NCBI GenBank assembly: GCA_035388225.1
Contig: DAOOPM010000001.1
Location: 124,001-188,000, forward strand
Reading direction: 5' to 3'
Origin: SB25 sp029560875
Lineage (GTDB): Bacteria > Bacteroidota > Bacteroidia > Bacteroidales > Tenuifilaceae
DNA: 64,000 nucleotides
Shown here: positions 54,543 to 63,463 of the stretch, piece by piece
How the letters are laid out: every line of letters begins with the position of its first letter
How positions within the stretch are numbered: position 1 is the first letter of the stretch
Program-made: the position numbers and the translations under genes
Notes under the pieces: model-generated
The model's input: the letters and a program-made list of their open reading frames with translations, nothing else
Told to the model about the DNA's origin: nothing
Database searches by the model: none

Positions 54543-56429
54543 TTATTTTATTCTTAAAACCTCAAAATTACTATTGTAGTTAATAATAAATTGTTGATGA
54601 TTTTGAATTAATGCGCTAGGGCGTGATTCCTTAAACCAGAATTCGGATTGCAGCAAGTTAGTCCTATAACTATTCAGGCACTCGTTAAAATTAACGCCGT
54701 AATTTTTCATTGCAGAAATAAAGTATAACCCAACATCGTAGCCTAAATATGAGTACTGTGTGGGCTCTGACCTGTATAAATTACGATACTCAACAATAAA
54801 GTTTTTAACATCGGTTCTGGTGTAATCCACAAAAAACGGAGTGAAAATGTTAAGGTTTAATTTATAGAAATAGTCGGTAGGAATATTCTTCATCTTCTGC
54901 CAACGAGCAGGACCGTAAACAGTGGTTCTTAAGTTGTAGAACGATTTTACACCATAAAGGTGTCCCAAAAATTCAGATACAAAAGGTTCATCCTCCGATG
55001 GAATAATTACCACATTCTGCTTATCATTTGTCAGTACCTTAACCAACGACTCCTGAACATCAATGGATTTACTTACGGCCGTTTGATGGTAAACCTTTTG
55101 AATTCTATTTGTATCCTGCACCCTAGTGTTTAGCAAGGAGTCGAACAATTTTATGGTTGATGAGTATAAATTTTCCTTATCGTAAACAACAATGTAGCGG
55201 CAGGTATCCTCAAACTTGAAATTATTTATGAAAATCTCTAGTTGCTTACGGAACGATTGATTAACTGAGATAATGTTTGAGCTCGAAGGAAGATTGGTTG
55301 GTCCATTATACAAAGGAGAAACCATATTAATCTTATTCTCTGCAGCAAAAGTAGCCAAAGGTTTAAGGTCGTCGATAATAAATGAACCTACAATTAAATC
55401 GGTTTTACCTGCTAATCCTTTGTGGATTATACTTTCGACCTCTGTCTGTTTGCGCTTTGTATCAAATACCGAAAGGTTTATGGAAACTCCTGACTTCTTC
55501 ATTGAGTCGACAGCAATAAGGAATCCTTCGTAGAATTCCAACGATGCTTGAGTTACCTGCGATAAGCCTTTTTTAGCGCGTTCCTTATTCTTAGGTTTTG
55601 AATCGAGTTGCTGCTCTACGGTTTCCTCTATAGCGCTTTCGTATGCCCCAGCTTCCTCCTGAGTAAATGGAAGTAATAAGGCAATATTGAAAGGTTGGCC
55701 GTTGTAAACAAAATCGCTTTTGCAAGGACTCACAACCTCAGCTATGGCATCTGTGGTTTTTGTTGGAACAACTACATTAGGCGTTACAACTGTGGTAGAA
55801 TCAACCCTTGGTTTAATGGGAATACGCAATGATGTACCCAATTTAACTCCATCCGCTAAGAGTTCCTTGTTGTAAAACTCAATCTCCTTGGCATCTACAC
55901 CATACTTGCGCGATATAGCAAACAAGCCCTCCTTGGGTTGCACCTGGTGAATTATGAATGAAAGGGTATCGGAAGCGGGTTTCTCGGAATGTTCCTCCAT
56001 TTTAACTTTCGGAATTCTTATTGTTTGACTTTGCTGTAAACCGTCCTTTACCTCAGGGTTTATCTTAATTATATCATCTACACTAACATTGTACTGCCTG
56101 GAAATACCAAAAAGAGTTTCCTTTTTCTTAACGATGTGATAAAAATAATTCTCATCGCTTTCAACTTCATTGGACTTTTTAGGAATCTTTAAGGCCTGAC
56201 CAACCTTTAATCCAGCATAAATATCGGGGTTGTTAGTGGCTATTTCGGATTGGGAAATATCGTATGCTTTGCTTATGGCATATAGTGTTTCTCCACTTTT
56301 CACGATATGGATATAGTAGGTTTTCCCTTCAATTTTAACCTTATCGTTTGAACGTTGTACTACTGATTCCTGCGCCACAACTGACGAGAACGCTAAAATA
56401 GCAACTAAAAAAACAACTATCTGCTTCAT
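54543..56429 (-). CDS. LysM-repeat protein fused to a periplasmic-binding-type domain
   Basis: 628 residues. Signal peptide: IVVFLVAILAFSSVVAQ. Three LysM domains (about 35-82, 92-137 and 158-203), each with a VKSGETLYAISKAYDIS-type helix, bind peptidoglycan. From about 245 a type I periplasmic-binding (leucine-binding-like) fold follows: NIALLLPFTQEEAGAYE, EFYEGFLIAVDSMKKSG, DLIVGSFIIDDLKPLATFAA, NMVSPLYNGPTNLP and YLGYDVGLYF. So a sensor-like or docking domain is held on the cell wall. No ABC transporter genes are adjacent, and the ligand is unknown. Similar fusions occur in other Bacteroidota, to my knowledge. Confidence 0.85.
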   Translation of the reverse strand: MKQIVVFLVAILAFSSVVAQESVVQRSNDKVKIEGKTYYIHIVKSGETLYAISKAYDISQSEIATNNPDIYAGLKVGQALKIPKKSNEVESDENYFYHIVKKKETLFGISRQYNVSVDDIIKINPEVKDGLQQSQTIRIPKVKMEEHSEKPASDTLSFIIHQVQPKEGLFAISRKYGVDAKEIEFYNKELLADGVKLGTSLRIPIKPRVDSTTVVTPNVVVPTKTTDAIAEVVSPCKSDFVYNGQPFNIALLLPFTQEEAGAYESAIEETVEQQLDSKPKNKERAKKGLSQVTQASLEFYEGFLIAVDSMKKSGVSINLSVFDTKRKQTEVESIIHKGLAGKTDLIVGSFIIDDLKPLATFAAENKINMVSPLYNGPTNLPSSSNIISVNQSFRKQLEIFINNFKFEDTCRYIVVYDKENLYSSTIKLFDSLLNTRVQDTNRIQKVYHQTAVSKSIDVQESLVKVLTNDKQNVVIIPSEDEPFVSEFLGHLYGVKSFYNLRTTVYGPARWQKMKNIPTDYFYKLNLNIFTPFFVDYTRTDVKNFIVEYRNLYRSEPTQYSYLGYDVGLYFISAMKNYGVNFNECLNSYRTNLLQSEFWFKESRPSALIQNHQQFIINYNSNFEVLRIK

Positions 56430-56457
56430 TATTTGTAATTTATAAAATATGAAAATA

Positions 56458-56465
56458 CAAAAATA
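56458..56465 (-). promoter_or_regulatory. Promoter -7 box for the LysM protein
   Basis: The complement of CAAAAATA reads TATTTTTG, 29 bases upstream of the ATG. Confidence 0.45.
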
Positions 56466-56626
56466 CTCATTAGTATTGTATCAAAGGCAATGCCGTTCTG
56501 TCAAATTTTGTAAAAATGGAACTATCCCCCTGATTATCTTTTAAATATAATTCATTAAAAAATAGATTTAGCGCAAGGCTTGAATTAATTTTTCAAATTA
56601 CTAACATTGCGCAAAATTTTTAGCAG

Positions 56627-59512
56627 ATGCCTTTTGATTCGACTATAACTCCGATTTTTGCACTAACTATTCAGCCACACAGGCAGTTAGGCTTGATGCT
56701 TGGCGCACACTTTATTATGGAATCGGACAGCAGCGATATATTCCAAATAAAGGAGAACCTGTTGGCGGAAAGTTTGGCTAAAAATGAAACAAAGCTTGCC
56801 GATAATCACAAGGAGATTATCAAGCATTTAAACGATATTACAGAGAAGGCCTTGCAAAAGCATTTTGCAAAGAATGCAAAATCGGTGGTGGATTTTTTAT
56901 CGTCACTATCCAAAGATGAGCAGTTGAGCCAATATATTAGAAGTTACATTGAGCGGAGGATTGCAAAATGTATTGATATTGCAGCAAACACTGATGTTCC
57001 AATATTTATCAGAGATAAAAATGCAAACTCGCTTTACTCGGAGCGAAAACTGAATATCGAACTTGAGATTGCACAACCGTTATTCCGATTCGAAAGAAAT
57101 GCCAATGAGTTTAAGTACTCTATATCAGCATCGTGCAACGGCAAGAAAATTAAAATAGAGATAGGAAATAGCGAGGTTATTACCAACGAGCCCTGTATTG
57201 TTAGAATTGGAAACAAAATTTACCGCTTTAATGGGATTGATGGTAAGAAACTAAGCCCATTTGTGAACAAAAGTCACATCACAATTCCTAAAACAGCCGA
57301 GCAAAAGTATATGGAAACCTTTGTGCTAAGCACAATAAGGAATCAACTGGTTGAGGCTGTTGGGTTTGATATTGTTGAGGAAAAGGTCGATGGAAAGGCG
57401 TTTTTAACCTTGGAGGAGCGTTTGATTGGTGGCGCTTGCTTAACATTGAACTACCAGTACAATAATAGAACCTACTTAGCAAATGCAAGTTTGGCGAACG
57501 AGGTTTACCTAAAGTTGGACGATGGAAATTACACCTTTACCAAATTTAGCAGGAATGAAGCATGGGAAAAATCCATTGTGAATACACTTGTAAATCAGTT
57601 GCAATTAAAGAAAGTAAGCGATGCCGAGTTCATTCCCACCGAGGTTGATGTCAAGAGCACCGATACGCTTCATATCCTTGTGGAGTGGATTAATACCAAT
57701 AGCGAAAAACTCGAAAGTTCAGGAATTGCCATTAAACAAGCATACATAAACAGAGACTTTTACCTTAAAACATTTCATCTCGATTTATCGGCAAAATCGG
57801 AAGAGGATTGGTTCGACCTTTATGGGCGAGTTAAACTTGGCGACTTTGAGATACCCTTCATTTACCTTAAAAAGCATATTGTTAAAGGGAATAGAGAGTT
57901 TGTGTTACCTAACGCACAGATATTTGTGCTCCCAGAGATTTGGTTTACCAAGTTCAAACCGCTATTCCTAATGGGAAAAGAGTCCGACGAGAAGTTGAAA
58001 GTGTCAAAATCGCTATTCAATATACTTGTCGATAATCAGATTGATGCTCCTGAGGCAAAAGCGCTTAACACAAAGTTCAGTCAGTCACAAATTGAGGGTG
58101 TAAGTATTCCGCATAACCTTAATGCAACGCTTCGCGATTATCAGGTACAGGGGTACTGTTGGCTAAATTTACTTTACCAGAATGCAATGAATGGTTGCTT
58201 AGCCGACGATATGGGTCTAGGTAAAACCCTTCAAACTCTGGCTATGCTTCAGTTTGCAAGTAATCATCCTGATAAAAATATCAAAACATCGTTGATTGTT
58301 GTCCCAACTTCACTAGTTCATAACTGGCTAAAAGAGGCCAATAGGTTTACTCCAGACCAGAACGTATTTGTTTACACTGGTGCTCAGCGGACAAAATCAG
58401 CATCGTTACTTCAGAAGTACGATATTGTAATTACAACCTACGGAATAATTCGCAACGATATGGATTTTTTCAAGGATTTGAAGTTCAACTATGTGATTCT
58501 GGACGAAAGTCAAACCATAAAGAATCCATTCTCCAAAATATACCGTTCGGTTCTTCTTTTAAAGGCTAATCATTACCTAACATTAAGCGGAACACCAATT
58601 GAGAACTCGCTTAGCGACCTTTGGTCGCAGTTAAATTTCCTAAACAGAGGAATGCTGGGTAGCTTAAAGTCGTTCCGCGATGAGTATATCATTCCAATAG
58701 AGAAAAGTGCCGATACCGAAAAGGAAAGGCAGCTAAAACACATAATTGAACCGCTAATCCTGCGTAGAACCAAGGAGCAGGTTGCCAAGGACTTGCCTCC
58801 GCTGACCGAGCAAATTATCTACTGCGATATGTCCGATGCGCAGCAGGAAGTTTACGAAAAGGAGAAATCGATGATTCGCAACTCTATTATCGAAAGTATT
58901 GAGCAGGCTGGAGTAGAGAAATCGTCTATATCAATACTTACAGGATTGATGCGTTTACGCCAAATCGCAAATCATCCTGCACTACTGGATGACTATGCAA
59001 CATTGGATTCTGGCAAATTCGATGAGGTAACCCGCAGCATTGAGAATATTATTGCCGAAAAGCATAAAATACTTGTGTTCTCATCGTTTGTAAAGCATCT
59101 TGAGCAGGTTGAAGTATACTTGAAACAAGCAAATATTGGCTACGAAATGCTTACCGGAGAAACAGCTAACCGAGGAAAAATTGTTGAAGAATTCCAGAGC
59201 AATCCTGCGAAACAAGTTTTCCTAATTTCGCTCAAAGCAGGTGGTGTTGGATTAAATCTTACCGCTGCTGATTACGTTTTCATACTCGACCCCTGGTGGA
59301 ACCCTGCAGCCGAAATGCAAGCCACATCGCGCGCCCACAGGATTGGTCAACAGAAAAATGTATTTGTTTACCGCTTTATCTCAATAAATACTGTAGAAGA
59401 GAAAATCCTTAAACTTCAGGCCAAAAAAGAGCATCTGGCACAACTATTCATTGATACGAATAATCCCTTGAAATTGGCGGATAAGGATGTGATAATGGAA
59501 TTGATAGAGTAA
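56627..59512 (+). CDS. SNF2-family DEAD/DEAH helicase (RapA/HepA-like)
   Basis: 961 residues. A long N-terminal region (about 1-460) of unclear fold precedes the SNF2 core. Motif I: DDMGLGKTLQT (near 527). Motif II is DESQ instead of the usual DEAH (VILDESQTIKNPFSK, near 625). Motif III: LTLSGTPIENSLSDLW. Helicase C part: KILVFSSFVKHLEQVEVYL, SLKAGGVGLNLTAADYVFILDPWWNPA, then QATSRAHRIGQQKNVFVYRF (motif VI). Bacterial members act on nucleoprotein, such as stalled RNA polymerase (RapA). No restriction or phage genes are nearby, so a defence role is not suggested. Monocistronic, convergent with purC. Confidence 0.92.
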   Translation: MPFDSTITPIFALTIQPHRQLGLMLGAHFIMESDSSDIFQIKENLLAESLAKNETKLADNHKEIIKHLNDITEKALQKHFAKNAKSVVDFLSSLSKDEQLSQYIRSYIERRIAKCIDIAANTDVPIFIRDKNANSLYSERKLNIELEIAQPLFRFERNANEFKYSISASCNGKKIKIEIGNSEVITNEPCIVRIGNKIYRFNGIDGKKLSPFVNKSHITIPKTAEQKYMETFVLSTIRNQLVEAVGFDIVEEKVDGKAFLTLEERLIGGACLTLNYQYNNRTYLANASLANEVYLKLDDGNYTFTKFSRNEAWEKSIVNTLVNQLQLKKVSDAEFIPTEVDVKSTDTLHILVEWINTNSEKLESSGIAIKQAYINRDFYLKTFHLDLSAKSEEDWFDLYGRVKLGDFEIPFIYLKKHIVKGNREFVLPNAQIFVLPEIWFTKFKPLFLMGKESDEKLKVSKSLFNILVDNQIDAPEAKALNTKFSQSQIEGVSIPHNLNATLRDYQVQGYCWLNLLYQNAMNGCLADDMGLGKTLQTLAMLQFASNHPDKNIKTSLIVVPTSLVHNWLKEANRFTPDQNVFVYTGAQRTKSASLLQKYDIVITTYGIIRNDMDFFKDLKFNYVILDESQTIKNPFSKIYRSVLLLKANHYLTLSGTPIENSLSDLWSQLNFLNRGMLGSLKSFRDEYIIPIEKSADTEKERQLKHIIEPLILRRTKEQVAKDLPPLTEQIIYCDMSDAQQEVYEKEKSMIRNSIIESIEQAGVEKSSISILTGLMRLRQIANHPALLDDYATLDSGKFDEVTRSIENIIAEKHKILVFSSFVKHLEQVEVYLKQANIGYEMLTGETANRGKIVEEFQSNPAKQVFLISLKAGGVGLNLTAADYVFILDPWWNPAAEMQATSRAHRIGQQKNVFVYRFISINTVEEKILKLQAKKEHLAQLFIDTNNPLKLADKDVIMELIE

Positions 59513-59519
59513 TGTAGAT

Positions 59520-59552
59520 ATCCCCTCAAGGGTTCGAAACCCTTGAGGGGAT
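59520..59552. terminator. 15-base-arm palindrome between the SNF2 gene and purC
   Basis: ATCCCCTCAAGGGTT (59520-59534), loop CGA, AACCCTTGAGGGGAT (59538-59552). It lies 7 bases after the SNF2 stop and before the convergent purC stop. There is no T-run, so it may be a two-way terminator or an intergenic repeat element. Confidence 0.65.
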
Positions 59553-59560
59553 TGATATTA

Positions 59561-60505
59561 TTACTTATTAAGGAAATTCGAAATATTCTGCTCAATACGT
59601 TTCAAAACATCGGTTCCCTCTGCTTTTTGAAACTTATCGCCTGTAATGTGTTCGTAAAGTTCAATGTAACGGTCGGTAACCTGATTTACAAAAGCATCTG
59701 TCATCTCAGGAACCTTTTGGCCATCCTTACCTTGGAAACCATTTGCCATTAACCACTCACGTACAAATTCCTTGGATAGTTGGCGTTGGTCTTCGCCTTT
59801 TGCCAAGCGCTCCTCATACCCTTCGGCATAGAAATAGCGCGATGAGTCGGGAGTATGAATCTCGTCAATTAGATAGATTTTTCCATCCTTCTTTCCAAAC
59901 TCATACTTAGTGTCAACTAAAATAAGTCCCATTTTTGCGGCCATTTGAGTTCCGCGCTCAAAAAGTGCAAGGGTGTACTTCTCCAACTGCTCGTAATCCT
60001 CCTTGCTAACCAATCCTGTTCTGATAATATCTGCCTTTGAGATATCCTCATCGTGACCCTCCGATGCCTTTGTGGTAGGCGTAATAAGTGGCTTTAGAAA
60101 TTTCTGATGTTCCTTCATACCTTCAGGCATGGACTCTCCACAAATATTACGTTTGCCAGATTTATACTCTCGCCAAGCATGACCAGTTAAGTATCCACGA
60201 ACCACCATTTCCACCTTAAATGGCTCGCACATATGACCAATTGTTACCATAGGGTCTGGAGTCGCAATTTTCCAGTTGGGAACAATGTCGGATGTTGCAT
60301 CCAAAAACTTTGATGCAATTTGATTAAGCACCTGTCCCTTGTAAGGAATTCCCTTGGGAAGCACTACATCGAAAGCAGAAATTCGGTCTGACACAACCAT
60401 TGCCAAAAATTCGTTCTTGATGTTGTACACATCGCGAACTTTTCCGTGGTAAACCCCTGTTTGGCCAGGGAAGTTGAAATCGGTGCGAACAATAGCTTTT
60501 TCCAT
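59561..60505 (-). CDS. purC: SAICAR synthase
   Basis: 314 residues. Joins CAIR and aspartate in purine synthesis. Visible: YHGKVRDVYNIKNEFLAMV with the ATP loop, VVSDRISAFDVVLPKGIPYKG, VRGYLTGHAWREY, LILVDTKYEFGKKDGKIYLIDEIHTPDSSRYF (Mg/ATP residues). Slightly longer than E. coli PurC and of the 300-residue type. It starts 2 bases after the phoH stop, so phoH-purC is an operon. Confidence 0.95.
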   Translation of the reverse strand: MEKAIVRTDFNFPGQTGVYHGKVRDVYNIKNEFLAMVVSDRISAFDVVLPKGIPYKGQVLNQIASKFLDATSDIVPNWKIATPDPMVTIGHMCEPFKVEMVVRGYLTGHAWREYKSGKRNICGESMPEGMKEHQKFLKPLITPTTKASEGHDEDISKADIIRTGLVSKEDYEQLEKYTLALFERGTQMAAKMGLILVDTKYEFGKKDGKIYLIDEIHTPDSSRYFYAEGYEERLAKGEDQRQLSKEFVREWLMANGFQGKDGQKVPEMTDAFVNQVTDRYIELYEHITGDKFQKAEGTDVLKRIEQNISNFLNK

Positions 60506-60507
60506 AA

Positions 60508-61527
60508 CTACTCTAAGGTTGATTGATTATTATTTTGATTGCTGTTTTGTCGGTGTTGTTTTTCCTCTGCATCCTTGTCAAATGCATTCACAATATATTT
60601 TACAAGTTTATGGCGAATAATATCGCGTACATCAAAGTTAATAACTGCAATATCGCTTATTCCATCAAGGATTTTTATAGTTTTTACAAGCCCTGAATCC
60701 TCTTTCCGGGGTAAATCTATCTGGGTTAAATCGCCAGTTACAACAAATTTTGCGCTTTTACCCATACGGGTAAGAAACATCTTCATCTGGCTAATTGTTG
60801 TATTCTGAGCTTCGTCCAAAATTACAAAAGCATTGTCGAGCGTACGGCCTCGCATAAAAGCCAACGGTGCAATTTGCACAGTTCCATCCTCCATAAATTC
60901 AACCAATTTTTTTGCCGGAATCATATCGTGCAGGGCATCGTAAAGGGGCTGTAGGTAAGGGTCGAGTTTCTCCTTCATATCGCCGGGTAGAAAGCCCAAG
61001 CGCTCACCAGCCTCAACAGCAGGACGCGTAAGAATGATACGCTTAACCTCCTTATTCCTTAATGCCCGAACTGCAAGGGCTATGGCTGTATATGTTTTAC
61101 CTGAACCTGCAGGACCGATAGCAAATAGCAAATCGTTATCGCTATATAACTCAACTAATTTTCGTTGATTTACAGTTCTTGCCTTTATAACCTTTCCGTG
61201 ATTTCCAAATACAAGCACATCGGCAGCATCCTCCTCGGCCTGATTGATTGACTCAAGATTATCGGTAAGGAAATCCTGAATATTCGTTTCGGTCAAGTAG
61301 CCATACTTTCGGTGAAAATCAATCATTTTATTGATTTTATCCTCCAACTCATCAATTAAATCATCATCGCCAATGGCCTTAATTTCGTTGCCACGGGCAA
61401 TTAGTTTGAGTTTTGGAAAATGACGTGCAATTGAATCGTAGCGTGTGTTATTAACGCCGTAAAGAACTAAAGGGTCGATACCCTCAATTAGGATAATTCT
61501 TTCGCTCACTGTTTTTTTTGATGTCAT
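60508..61527 (-). CDS. PhoH-family ATPase (YbeZ-like)
   Basis: 339 residues. Walker A: AIGPAGSGKTYTAIA (about 137-151). Walker B: NAFVILDEAQNTTISQMKMFLTRMG, and GDLTQIDLP. The KH-like RNA-binding-type N-terminal part (about 1-120) is typical of YbeZ. It assists ribosome maturation with YbeY, but YbeY is not in view. It leads the phoH-purC operon; the C-terminus is a Gln/Asn-rich tail. Confidence 0.93.
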   Translation of the reverse strand: MTSKKTVSERIILIEGIDPLVLYGVNNTRYDSIARHFPKLKLIARGNEIKAIGDDDLIDELEDKINKMIDFHRKYGYLTETNIQDFLTDNLESINQAEEDAADVLVFGNHGKVIKARTVNQRKLVELYSDNDLLFAIGPAGSGKTYTAIALAVRALRNKEVKRIILTRPAVEAGERLGFLPGDMKEKLDPYLQPLYDALHDMIPAKKLVEFMEDGTVQIAPLAFMRGRTLDNAFVILDEAQNTTISQMKMFLTRMGKSAKFVVTGDLTQIDLPRKEDSGLVKTIKILDGISDIAVINFDVRDIIRHKLVKYIVNAFDKDAEEKQHRQNSNQNNNQSTLE

Positions 61528-61543
61528 CTAATAAAAATATGCA

Positions 61544-61551
61544 CAAAGATA
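61544..61551 (-). promoter_or_regulatory. Promoter -7 box for phoH-purC
   Basis: The complement reads TATCTTTG, matching TAnnTTTG, 16 bases upstream of the ATG. Confidence 0.5.
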
Positions 61552-61644
61552 ATTCAACATCTGCGATTTACGCATTGGGCAAAAACTAAATATCAAAAAC
61601 TTATTGACATTATTGTTGATGGTTATATGGTTTCATACACTAAA

Positions 61645-61664
61645 CCCCGAGTTAAAACTCGGGG
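61645..61664. repeat. Palindrome between two divergent promoters
   Basis: CCCCGAGTT (61645-61653), AA, AACTCGGGG (61656-61664). It lies between the phoH promoter and the SAM-transferase promoter, so it terminates neither gene. It is followed by tandem TTTTACA units (about 61700-61720). Confidence 0.5.
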
Positions 61665-61750
61665 CTATTGATAAAACTCCTTTAGGGCTAATCATTCTGC
61701 ATTTTACATTTTACATTTATCTATGAACTTCCCGCTTCCAACTTTATTAT

Positions 61751-61758
61751 TACTTTTG
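61751..61758 (+). promoter_or_regulatory. Promoter -7 box for the SAM transferase gene
   Basis: TACTTTTG. It overlaps the GTG at 61758 that would be the longest start, so the ATG at 61776 is preferred. Confidence 0.6.
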
Positions 61759-61775
61759 TGGTAGGTTTTGCGATT

Positions 61776-62573
61776 ATGGAAAACGGTAACTCAAAAACTC
61801 AGATAATAACTCTCACAACCGACTGGAACAGGCACGATTACTATATCGGAATGCTTACTGGCCGATTGCTTTCCATTTCTCCAAACTTAAATATTGTTGA
61901 GTTGAGCAACAAAGTTCCGTCGTTCGACCATATGCATGCCGCCTTTGTGCTTAAGCACAGCTTCGAGAATTTTCCACAGGGTACCATTCATCTTTGTTTA
62001 GTGAATACTGAAAATACCGAAGGCAAACAGTTGCTGCTTTTTGAGTATCGAAATCATTACTTGATTATTCCCGACAATGGAATTCTAGGTTTAATTACCA
62101 AGGATACTCCCAAAAAGGTTTTCTCGTTTCCCTACGAGGATAGTTCCAGCTTTGCATCGCTCGATGCTGCGGCATCGGCAATTAAAGCGTTGGTTAGTGA
62201 CTCTGAACTCGACGATATTGCTGTTATCACCGAGAACTACAAGCAGAGCATTCCGCTTAGAGCAGCCATTGATGATACAACTATCACTGGAAGTGTTATT
62301 TTTATTGATTCTTACCTTAATGCAATAACCAATATATCGCGCGATTTATTTGAACGCGTAGGCAAAGGGCGTAGATTTACAATCTACGTTCAAAGTTTCA
62401 ACTACAGGATTGATGAAATCGTTAAAACCTACTCCGATGTGGAGGAAGGTGAACTTTTAGCCCTGTTTAACACGCTAAACCTATTGGAAGTTGCCCTAAA
62501 TAACGGTTTTGCAGCCGAAATGCACGCCCTACAGGTTGGCTCCAGCATTATGGTAAAGTTCCACGACAATTAA
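61776..62573 (+). CDS. SAM hydroxide adenosyltransferase (DUF62 family)
   Basis: 265 residues from ATG 61776. Splits S-adenosylmethionine to adenosine and methionine with water/hydroxide; the same fold includes the fluorinase and chlorinase. N-terminal features are TTDWNRHDYYIGMLTGRLLS (with an Asp near the SAM site) and SNKVPSFDHMHAAFVL. The C-terminal barrel includes IDSYLNAITNISRDLF and YVQSFNYRIDEIVKTY. The usual family start TDFGxxD is here TDWNRHD. It is first in a transcript with mazG (10-base gap). Confidence 0.85.
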   Translation: MENGNSKTQIITLTTDWNRHDYYIGMLTGRLLSISPNLNIVELSNKVPSFDHMHAAFVLKHSFENFPQGTIHLCLVNTENTEGKQLLLFEYRNHYLIIPDNGILGLITKDTPKKVFSFPYEDSSSFASLDAAASAIKALVSDSELDDIAVITENYKQSIPLRAAIDDTTITGSVIFIDSYLNAITNISRDLFERVGKGRRFTIYVQSFNYRIDEIVKTYSDVEEGELLALFNTLNLLEVALNNGFAAEMHALQVGSSIMVKFHDN

Positions 62574-62583
62574 AAAACAAGAA

Positions 62584-63381
62584 ATGAATAACGATTTACG
62601 CAAGAAAGAAGCCCTTGAAGCATTTGGAAAGTTGTTGGATATTATGGACGAACTCCGCGAGAAATGCCCATGGGATAAAAGCCAAACAATGGATACCATT
62701 CGTCCCCTGACTATTGAAGAAACATACGAGCTTTCCGAAGGAATTCTTGAAAACGATTTGGCCTCAATCCAAAAGGAACTCGGTGATATTCTGCTTCATA
62801 TTGTTTTCTACTCCAAAATAGCCGATGAGCAAAAAGCTTTCGACATTGTAGATGTTATAAACAGCCTTTCGAAAAAATTGATATATCGACATCCGCATAT
62901 CTATGGCGATGTTAAGGTTAACAACACCAATGAGGTAATTCAAAACTGGGAAATGCTAAAAACCAAGGAAAAGGACGGCAACAAAACCGTTCTATCTGGA
63001 GTTCCTTCATCTTTACCCGCGCTTATTAAGGCAAATAGAATTCAGGAAAAGGTGCGTGCGGTTGGATTCGATTGGGAAGAGCCGAATCAGGTTTGGGACA
63101 AAGTTGCCGAGGAGATGGAGGAATTAAGAGTTGAAATAAGAAAAGGTAACGCCGAAAAAATGGAGCAAGAATTTGGCGATTTTCTATTCTCTATGGTCAA
63201 TGTGGCTAGGCTTTTTAATATCGACCCCGAAACTGCTTTGGAGCGCACAAACCGAAAGTTTATGAAACGATTCAACTACCTGGAGTCAAAAACCATTAAG
63301 CAAGGCCAATCGCTCAAGGATATGACCCTCGACCAAATGAATGTTATTTGGGAAGAGGCTAAACAGTTTGATAAAGAATAG
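62584..63381 (+). CDS. mazG: Nucleoside triphosphate pyrophosphohydrolase MazG
   Basis: 265 residues with two MazG domains. CPWDKSQTMDTIRPLTIEETYEL (about 26-48) and the EELGDILLHIVFYSKIA-like QKELGDILLHIVFYSKIA hold the EExxD/ExxD metal sites. A second EELRVEIRKGN...EFGDFLFSMVNVARLF lies in the C-terminal half. It hydrolyses (d)NTPs to monophosphates, cleaning abnormal nucleotides and affecting ppGpp levels in E. coli. Ten bases after the SAM-transferase stop, same strand. Confidence 0.95.
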   Translation: MNNDLRKKEALEAFGKLLDIMDELREKCPWDKSQTMDTIRPLTIEETYELSEGILENDLASIQKELGDILLHIVFYSKIADEQKAFDIVDVINSLSKKLIYRHPHIYGDVKVNNTNEVIQNWEMLKTKEKDGNKTVLSGVPSSLPALIKANRIQEKVRAVGFDWEEPNQVWDKVAEEMEELRVEIRKGNAEKMEQEFGDFLFSMVNVARLFNIDPETALERTNRKFMKRFNYLESKTIKQGQSLKDMTLDQMNVIWEEAKQFDKE

Positions 63382-63463
63382 TTGTTCGTTGTTGGTAAAT
63401 AGTCATTCATATTTATTAAGTTTAGGCTATAGTAATTCCTTTAACTTTTAACTTTCTAACTCT

